DNA from: Dillenia suffruticosa
Taxonomy: Eukaryota; Streptophyta; Magnoliopsida; Dilleniales; Dilleniaceae
Direction of reading: 5' to 3'
Length of the DNA stretch: 64,000 nucleotides
Assembly: GCA_033439265.1 (NCBI GenBank)
Contig: JAVTVX010000016.1
Location: 12,821,201 to 12,885,200 of the forward strand
Part shown: piece by piece, positions 57,625 to 64,000 of the stretch
Numbering within the stretch: the first letter of the stretch is position 1
Layout of the letters: each line of letters starts with the position of its first letter
Notes under the pieces: generated by a model
Told to the model about the DNA's origin: nothing
The model's database searches: none
The model's input: only the letters and a program-made list of their open reading frames with translations
Translations under genes and position numbers: made by a program

Positions 57625-60600
57625 TGTCACGCCCCAACTTGCCCCCGGGCCGAGCACGCGACAACCGTCGTGGCACCTCAATACACGAGCACAACGTCCC
57701 ACATATCGAGACACCGTAAGGCTAATAACAACATTCAATCGAATGTATCACATACCAATTCAATTCCCAAGTCATCACATTGTGTCTTAATGCGTCAATA
57801 TATCAAATCAATGAGAGTTATCATTTTTACAAGTCAACATAAGTATAATACAGTCATCCCAGGTATATAAATACAATGGTCAACTAAATGCTCCAAATAT
57901 AACAATAACCTCAAATGATTTTCGTAGAAGAGTGGGTAACCGTAGCCAAGTCTGGTGTCTCCGAAATGCCCAACGAAATCAAAGACCTACTAGCCCTTAG
58001 TCCAAGACTAAACCTGTAAGATGAGAATATGAGGGGTAAGTACCTAAAGGGGGATGGTACTCAACAAGTGAGGGGATTGACATCGTACTATTAATATCGG
58101 TGTGAACTTGGAGTGTCAAAGTATAAGGTAAAAAAATATCCATAGTGTGCAAACCGATCATGTCATTTCAAAACCATATATCATACGCACACATCAAAAA
58201 GCAAGATATGCATCCAATATTTACATCAATGTCATGAAGAGTCGGCCAATGAAATATTCCTGGTAAGGGTCTACCTCGAGCAATGACAGGCGCATTGGGG
58301 GTTTTCACAGTGCATGTATGTAAAATAATAGCTCTTTACCCCAATGTTGGTCGCAAGCTGATCCAACAAGCCCACAATTATCACAAGTACAATCATCAAC
58401 ATAGATTTAACATTTGAGGGATAGCTCTGGCCAAAGCGTATCCGGGCACAATAGATGCCTCTGCCAAATGTCCTTCGTAGTTACGGAACATTGCTATACA
58501 GCGGGGAAATGGGGGCACCAAGCCCATATCGTGGTAAATGCTATACAGCGGGGGGAATGGGGGGCACCAAGCCCAAAGCGTGGAATCATCATAGGGCATC
58601 CAACCCAAATCACATGTTCAAATCCAGATTATATGAAACTGTGTGCCGATAGATATGAAAATCATATAAATACCATATGTTATGAAAAAGTGGCACAATA
58701 TCATTTGTGAAAGTGTATGGATGCGTATCAAACAAGTCAAGTAATTGGGACACTCCAATGGTCACAAATATATGTGTAAAGCATATATGAAAATCCAAAA
58801 GCTCTGTTTATCAACCAATTGAAATCGTGTTATGAAAAGCATTAAAAATAGAATTTTCCAATCAATAGCAGACGTCAAAATCCCACTCATAGTTTGGGAG
58901 AGGGTAACGCACTCCCCAATATTATCACGAAGTGTAAATCAAGTGCTCCCCTCGTTCAAATCAAATAACTCTTATGCGGAAAAATCAATCCACAGATTTT
59001 CAAACCTACGCAGTCATGGAAAATAAGTTATAACTTTTCGTACAAAACTCCGTTCCAAGTGCAATTTTGACATGTTGTAGGTAACGTCATGACCTACAAC
59101 TTTCATTTTATACACTTTCTCAAATTCACATCACAAAATTCCCAAAAATCCTTACTTTTTTTCAGTCATATTCCAATTTCAACTTCTATCCAATTTTTGT
59201 GCAAAAACTATAACTTTTATTCTACTTATCAAAACTTAATGAAATGTTAACATATCATTCCCAAGACATAGATCTATAATTTTTGTGTTTTGAGTGTCAC
59301 TCAATTATGCCAATAAAGGGGTTAAAATAATCATGATCAGAACAGACAGTTTTCTGTTGGAAATAAAATTTTCTGTCAACACATCTTTAGAAAAAAAAGT
59401 ATAACTTTTGATTCCCTCACTGCATTTTAGCTGAAATTTTTATATGTGGTGGACAAGAACAATAGCTACAACTTTTATGTTTTGAGTTTCTCCAAAATAG
59501 ATTTGGAAATGGTTCGTTTATGCACACTGATGTTATAGTTTGAAACAGAACAACTTTCTGTCAGGCTTCAGGAAAAATGCTATAACTTTTGGCACAAATA
59601 TCTGATTAAGGTGGTTCTTATCTTGTTGGAAAGATAAGACTTGGATCTACAATTTAGTTAACTAGAGTATTTTCAAATTCTGACTGTAAGATATCTTAAA
59701 ACAAACATGAAGTCAAGGACAGAAATGAAGTCTAAAGCAAGACAGAACAGAAATTTGTTTACCACAATTTCTTTGCCTTCCAAAACTTAAACAAGCTTTT
59801 CACTTAGTTCCAACCTTTGGTCACCCTATGTACACCAAGTTAAGAGTCTCTCTTTGGGTTCAAAACAAAATATAGTATTCTAAGATGTAAAAGAAGGCTT
59901 TACCTTTCAAATGTGTCTAGAGATTTGAAGACATTTTCCACCAAAATCCTTTCCTCCTAGATTAGGATCACTCGTTTTCATTCTTGACTCTTGAAGAAAT
60001 GAAGAATGCACTACATTTTCCTCTCATTCCTCTCATTTACGTATTCTTCATGGCTCACAAATGAATGGGTTTGAATTTTGTTTTTTATTTTTACAAGCAC
60101 ACTTCATTCCCAAAAATCAATGGTCAGTACATCACCAACATACCTCTATTTAATGTTTGCTTTTTCATCCCATATCACACCTATGCTAGTTGGTCTCAAA
60201 AGTCAAGAATTGCCTTTCCCAACATACTCTCCACGTCCAACAACCTTCCTCCCATGTTTTGGCATTAATTACTTGTCAAATTTATCTCTTATTAATTACA
60301 ATTTGGTCCTCGGACTTATAAAAATTATAAATTGACCCCAAAAATTTTTATAATTTCAAATTGGACACAAAATCTCATGTTGGGCATAATTTAATTCATC
60401 CCATGTTAAAACGTGATCATTTAGTCTTTCCAAATGGTTTTCGACCCAAATTAGGGTTTGTCAGTGATTTTTCCAAAAATCGTCGATCGATTTTTGTATC
60501 TACCTTTATTTGATACTTGTGAGCATTAGAATTGATATTTCATGGTTTCGAGTCGTCCGTAGTTAATTTCGGACAATTTAGGTTTCGGTATTTGCTTATA

Positions 60601-61031
60601 TGCCCTTCAACTTTTGATAATTTGAAAATGACCTCAAAAGTTCTCAAAATTACACGCTATGCCCAAAATCACATATTATACCCAATGAGACCGATTTCAA
60701 AATTTAATATGGTCATCTCGACACTGTTTGTCAAAATCGGTCCAAATTAGGGTTTACGGACTAAATTCTTAACTTTTACCGTTTTAACCCTAAAAATAAT
60801 TATTTATTAAATTTAAAAATTTTCTCACTCTCAAAATCACATGTTATCATTATAAGACCATTTGTGTCTCATTTCAAAATTATTCACTTTTGTCTAAAAT
60901 TTGGAATAAAATTTTTCTGGGAAAATTTATCATAAAAATTTATGAGTGAAATTTATAAATGAATTTATGAAAATCATCATATATAAAGGAAAAATAGGAT
61001 ACATGAGCATACACCAAGGGTCGGTGTTACA
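57625..61031 (-). mobile_element. Solo LTR I, Ty3/Gypsy, minus orientation
   Basis: It runs TGTCACGCCCCAAC to GGTGTTACA and is flanked by the exact 5-bp duplication CTAAC (57620-57624 and 61032-61036). No internal region is present, so it is a solo LTR of 3407 bp, the longest in the window. It shares conserved blocks with solo LTR D and the LTRs of Gypsy element G (for example GGCCAATGAAATATTCC near 58243 and GTCCTTCGTAG near 58468). It contains a tandem array of about 185-bp units at 59021-59760. Several short frames inside it are not genes. Confidence 0.92.
59021..59760. repeat. Four-unit tandem array inside solo LTR I
   Basis: TATAACTTTT recurs at 59029, 59209, 59400 and 59581, spacings of 180, 191 and 181 bp. 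In each unit it is followed about 70-90 bp later by an ATCTACAA-like block (TGACCTACAACTTTCATTTT, AGATCTATAATTTTTG, TAGCTACAACTTTTATG, GGATCTACAATTTAG). Units 2-4 also share a CAGAACAACTTTCTGT-like block. The copies are strongly diverged from each other. Confidence 0.75.
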
Positions 61032-61036
61032 CTAAC

Positions 61037-63167
61037 AATCTAGAGATGGTAAATAGGTTGTGTGGCACTTTTGAGTTTTTTAGGGAGTTTAAGTTACTAA
61101 AAGGCAGAAAAGAAGAAGAATCGACATAAAGAATTTATGATGGTTCCAGCTTCCTAGTGTACATCCACTCTAAAGCTACAATTAAAGTTTCCAATCTACT
61201 ATTTCAACCAAAATAGTACAACTAGCTTTAAGAAGTGTTAGTCCAACCCCACAGGTGTTTCAGTCAAACACTCACCACTAGTTTACATAGGTACTAGCAA
61301 ACCTAGCTTGTTTTCACCAAGACAAATAATCCTTAACTAGAAAGACCCTTTTTTTTGCTGTTTACAAGGATGTGAAGTTAAAAACAAAAGATACAATCTT
61401 GAACCTCAAAGTTTAGTTGTGATCATTGTAACCCAGAATAACACTATAGGAAAATTTAAAATTACAAAAGATCTTTAATATAGTCGAGAACAATAATTCA
61501 TCAAAACTTCTTGACCTTCAAATTTAGTGTTGTATTTATAGCCCTTGATGAGGAGATAGTTGTTGTAGATCATTTAATGCACAAATATAGCCATTGAGGA
61601 GGTTGAGATTTCATTTATCGCTCCAAATAGTTTTTCTAAATAATTAACCAGTACACATAGTGAGTCAACTTCTCCTCCTCATAAGTAGACTTCTCATAAC
61701 CAATACACATAGTAAGTTAACTGCTTCTTTGCCATGAATCGACTACCTCTAGATTCTATTCAGAATTTTGTACTCAGATGTTCATGTAATTCAACTTACT
61801 TATCACGTTAAGTCAACTTATACTTAAATATACTCAGGCAATTTTGCTCTTTGCCTTCTGCAAGTTGACTTGGGCTTCTAGATGAGTCAACTTGTTAATT
61901 TTATATGTTTTGTTGAATATGCAAGTCGGCTTACTAATTATAATAAGTTCTTACCATGTCAGGCTTAGAGTCTATGTCATGCAGGTTGGTTTGCTTATGC
62001 ATAAAGGCTAACGAAATGTTATGTGTCGTGCAAACCTTATGCAAGTTGACTTAGTCACATATGCAAGTTGACCTGTCCTAATATCTTTTAAGTTTTACTA
62101 TGTTTAGCTCATAGGTAAGTCAGTTTATGAAGATTACTAAGTCGGTTTAAACTTATGCACACTTGAAATTTTCTATCTCCAAGACATGTGAGTCGACTTG
62201 GGGTTAAGTGTGACTCGACTCGCTTAACTTACCATTGAGATTGTTCAATGTTTGATCATGTGTAATTTGACTTAATGACTTTGCTAAGTTGGCTTATGTA
62301 TAGTGTTATTTAGAATATTACATTTCTAGAGTATATAACTCGACTTAGTGCATTAAGTAAGTCAATCTGGCCTTATGCTCTATGTCCTAGATCATGTCAT
62401 GACTTGTGTTGTGGCTTGTATTGTGGCTTGTATTGTGGCATGTGTTATGGCTTATCCCATGGTTTGTGTCATGGTATGTTGTGACTCGTGTCATGCTCAT
62501 TCAATTTCTAAGTCCTTAGTATGTAGTCGACTTGATAATAGCATGCAAGTCAACTTGCCTCAATGCATGAATTGATTATCGGGTCTAGCCTATATTTTGA
62601 TACTTGCTATATCTCATGACATGTCCTTGATACCTTGTGCTCTGTGGCCTAACATATGACTCAACTTGTTATTCACAAATTTTTCTAAATGTGTAATGTG
62701 CAACTCGAATTGTGACTTATGACAGGTTAACTTGACCTGTTCATTGTGTATCTTATTTTTCATTTTGACCGTTAATCTTTAAAAATTGGACCATTGGGAC
62801 TTTGATTTTAACTCTACTAATTCATTGAGTGTATTAGTCAACTAGGTATTCAAGATAAGTCGACTTGAGTAACCTAGTGTCTAAGTTTAGTCTACCTATG
62901 GTATATGGTAAGTCGAATGATATTCTTTGATGAGTTAACTTGTCTAATATTCTGTCTAAATTTAAAGACTTTTCTAAACATAGTCAAATTTGTGCTTGAG
63001 GATAAGTCAACTACTTTAGGTTTGATTTTCATATTTTTGTCTTTTATCATTGTTAAACTCATCCTAATTTCTTCCAAACTAATTTTTCATTAATTTAACA
63101 TATTTTCCTCATCGTGTGCTCACTATTGTTTATCATTTACTCATTATCAAAACCCAATATGCTAACA
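61037..63167 (-). mobile_element. Sirevirus-type Copia LTR, minus orientation (left edge tentative)
   Basis: On the minus strand, AAAGGGGGGAGAT (about 63168-63180, a Sirevirus polypurine tract) is followed directly by TGTTAGCATATTGGG, a typical Sirevirus LTR start. The LTR therefore extends left from 63167. Its far end is hidden near the insertion site of solo LTR I. CTAGAGATGGTAAATAGG at 61040-61057 resembles the CCTAGAGGGGGGTGAATAGG stretch familiar from these elements. The LTR holds about thirty AAGTCGACTT-like near-palindromes (about 61650-63015) and a 12-bp minisatellite (62401-62472). The partner LTR is outside the window. Confidence 0.75.
62401..62472. repeat. 12-bp minisatellite, six units
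   Basis: Six consecutive 12-bp units such as GGCTTGTATTGT (exact twice) and GGCATGTGTTAT. It decays to the right into GGTATGTTGTGACTCGTGTC. It lies inside the Sirevirus LTR and explains the Cys/Val/Met-rich frame there. Confidence 0.9.
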
Positions 63168-64000
63168 ATCTCCCCCCTTTGATAATAACAAAACCCTGTC
63201 TAATGAAAGATTTGTCTAAGTACTTCTATGTATGTCTAAGTGCATAGATGCTCTCCCTTAATGTATGTTTCTATACTCCTTACTTTTACACTCTTTTTTA
63301 ACTTATTTCACCTATGGTACAAATTGATTCCAATTATTTGCTAAGATACCAATTATTCTAATTATTATTTTTCTCCCCATAACTATTCTACCTAAGTATT
63401 ACCAATTCTCCCCCTAGTTCCAATTCTTCTCACCCTAGTTATTCTTCCCCATTTTATCATCAACAAAAGGGGTTTGCCTAAGCATACGTATAGTCCTATG
63501 TACAAATATAAGCATACAAAGGAAAACTCAAAACATTCGTGCATACAAGTAAATATGTAAGCATGTTCATAAGTTCATAAAGGCCAAATACATAATTTCA
63601 TAGCATCGAAGTAGTTCATACAAAATTCAAACCATGTTCAGTACAAGCAACAAATTCAAAAAAGAAAAAAGATCAAAAAGAATAAAAACAAGTAGGCATA
63701 TAGGATCTCTAGAGAGGCACATTGGGGTGGATGCTTACCCTTCTTCGAACTGGACAAAACATCCACTTTATCTTCAATTTTGTGAAGCTGCTCTAAACCC
63801 TAGGGAGTTTAGTTCGCATATCAGAGTAGCACAAAGGTATCTGAGAGAATCTCAAATGTAATGTGTTGAGAAGTTGTGCCATTAGTTCCAATAGCTCCTT
63901 CATGATATATAGCTAGTGTTAGAGGTTGGAAATTCCAAAATGTGTGGATAAAGGTTGACTATGTTGGGAAAGTTCTATAATAATTCCTATTGCTATCATG
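63168..64000 (-). mobile_element. 3' internal end of a Sirevirus-type element, continues past the window
   Basis: On the minus strand this stretch precedes the LTR and ends with TTTTGTTATTATCAAAGGGG, the conserved Sirevirus run-up to the LTR. It is pyrimidine-rich on the plus strand (TCTCCCCC and TTCTCCCCCTAG clusters near 63170-63430). No pol domain is reached before the window ends. The 75-codon plus-strand frame at 63634-63861 has no recognisable domain. Confidence 0.65.

Noticed and set aside
60065-60335. Two overlapping Phe/Ser-rich frames in solo LTR I
   Set aside because: Low-complexity, wholly inside a solo LTR, no domain similarity.
62375-62575. Cys/Val/Met-rich frame as a small secreted protein
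   Set aside because: It is a direct translation of the 12-bp minisatellite.
61650-63015. CRISPR-like or satellite array
   Set aside because: The AAGTCGACTT motif is short, variable and irregularly spaced, without repeat-spacer periodicity, in a eukaryotic LTR.

Overview
The window looks like nuclear DNA of a flowering plant, probably a eudicot. It is AT-rich, has no confidently recognisable intact host gene, and is built almost entirely of transposable elements: Ty1/Copia and Ty3/Gypsy LTR retrotransposons, two solo LTRs, two non-autonomous CACTA elements, one tRNA-derived SINE, and a patch of plastid-derived nuclear DNA. All LTR elements are fossils with interrupted coding regions. Boundaries were read from terminal motifs, primer-binding sites (PBS), polypurine tracts (PPT) and target-site duplications (TSD). 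No database search was possible.

Layout, left to right. 1-2948: a tandem duplication with GA-rich tracts, a small CACTA-like element (1004-1557) and unassigned AT-rich DNA. 2954-9967: minus-strand Copia element A with TSD ATTTA. 9973-10968: unassigned, with one possible minus-strand exon. 10969 to about 15634: plus-strand Copia element B, whose LTRs carry strong palindromes. 15635-25885: an older remnant split by Gypsy element C (16430-22775, TSD ACAAA) and by solo LTR D (22839-25880, TSD CAGAT). 25886-29432: unassigned DNA, a mosaic of plastid fragments (ycf4, rRNA-operon spacer, rpoC2, ycf2), a Gypsy integrase/chromodomain remnant, and a SINE (28902-29106) with a 13-bp TSD.

29433-32368: a 2.9-kb non-autonomous CACTA element with near-perfect terminal inverted repeats and TSD AAA. 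32372-34000: unassigned, with one short near-open frame that may be a host gene fragment. 34003-40394: remains of plus-strand Copia element E, split by minus-strand Copia element F (34795-39629, TSD AAAAC) and cut off on the right by Gypsy element G (40395-50820), the most complete Gypsy element here. 51793-57126: minus-strand Gypsy element H. 57132-57620: a Copia remnant. 57625-61031: solo LTR I (TSD CTAAC). 61037-64000: a Sirevirus-type Copia LTR plus adjoining internal sequence running off the right edge. Its LTR holds about thirty copies of a near-palindromic AAGTCGACTT motif.

The elements record a nested history: C and D entered an older sequence, F and G entered E, and I entered the junction beside the Sirevirus LTR. 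By-eye LTR divergence suggests F and G are younger (about 4-5%), A and B intermediate (about 7-8%), and C and H oldest (about 11-15%). The most interesting signals are non-coding: conserved blocks shared by LTRs of different Gypsy families, a four-unit tandem array inside solo LTR I, the Sirevirus palindrome cluster, the hairpin-rich U3 of element B, and GC-rich repeat islands in otherwise AT-rich elements. I found no convincing new protein-coding system.
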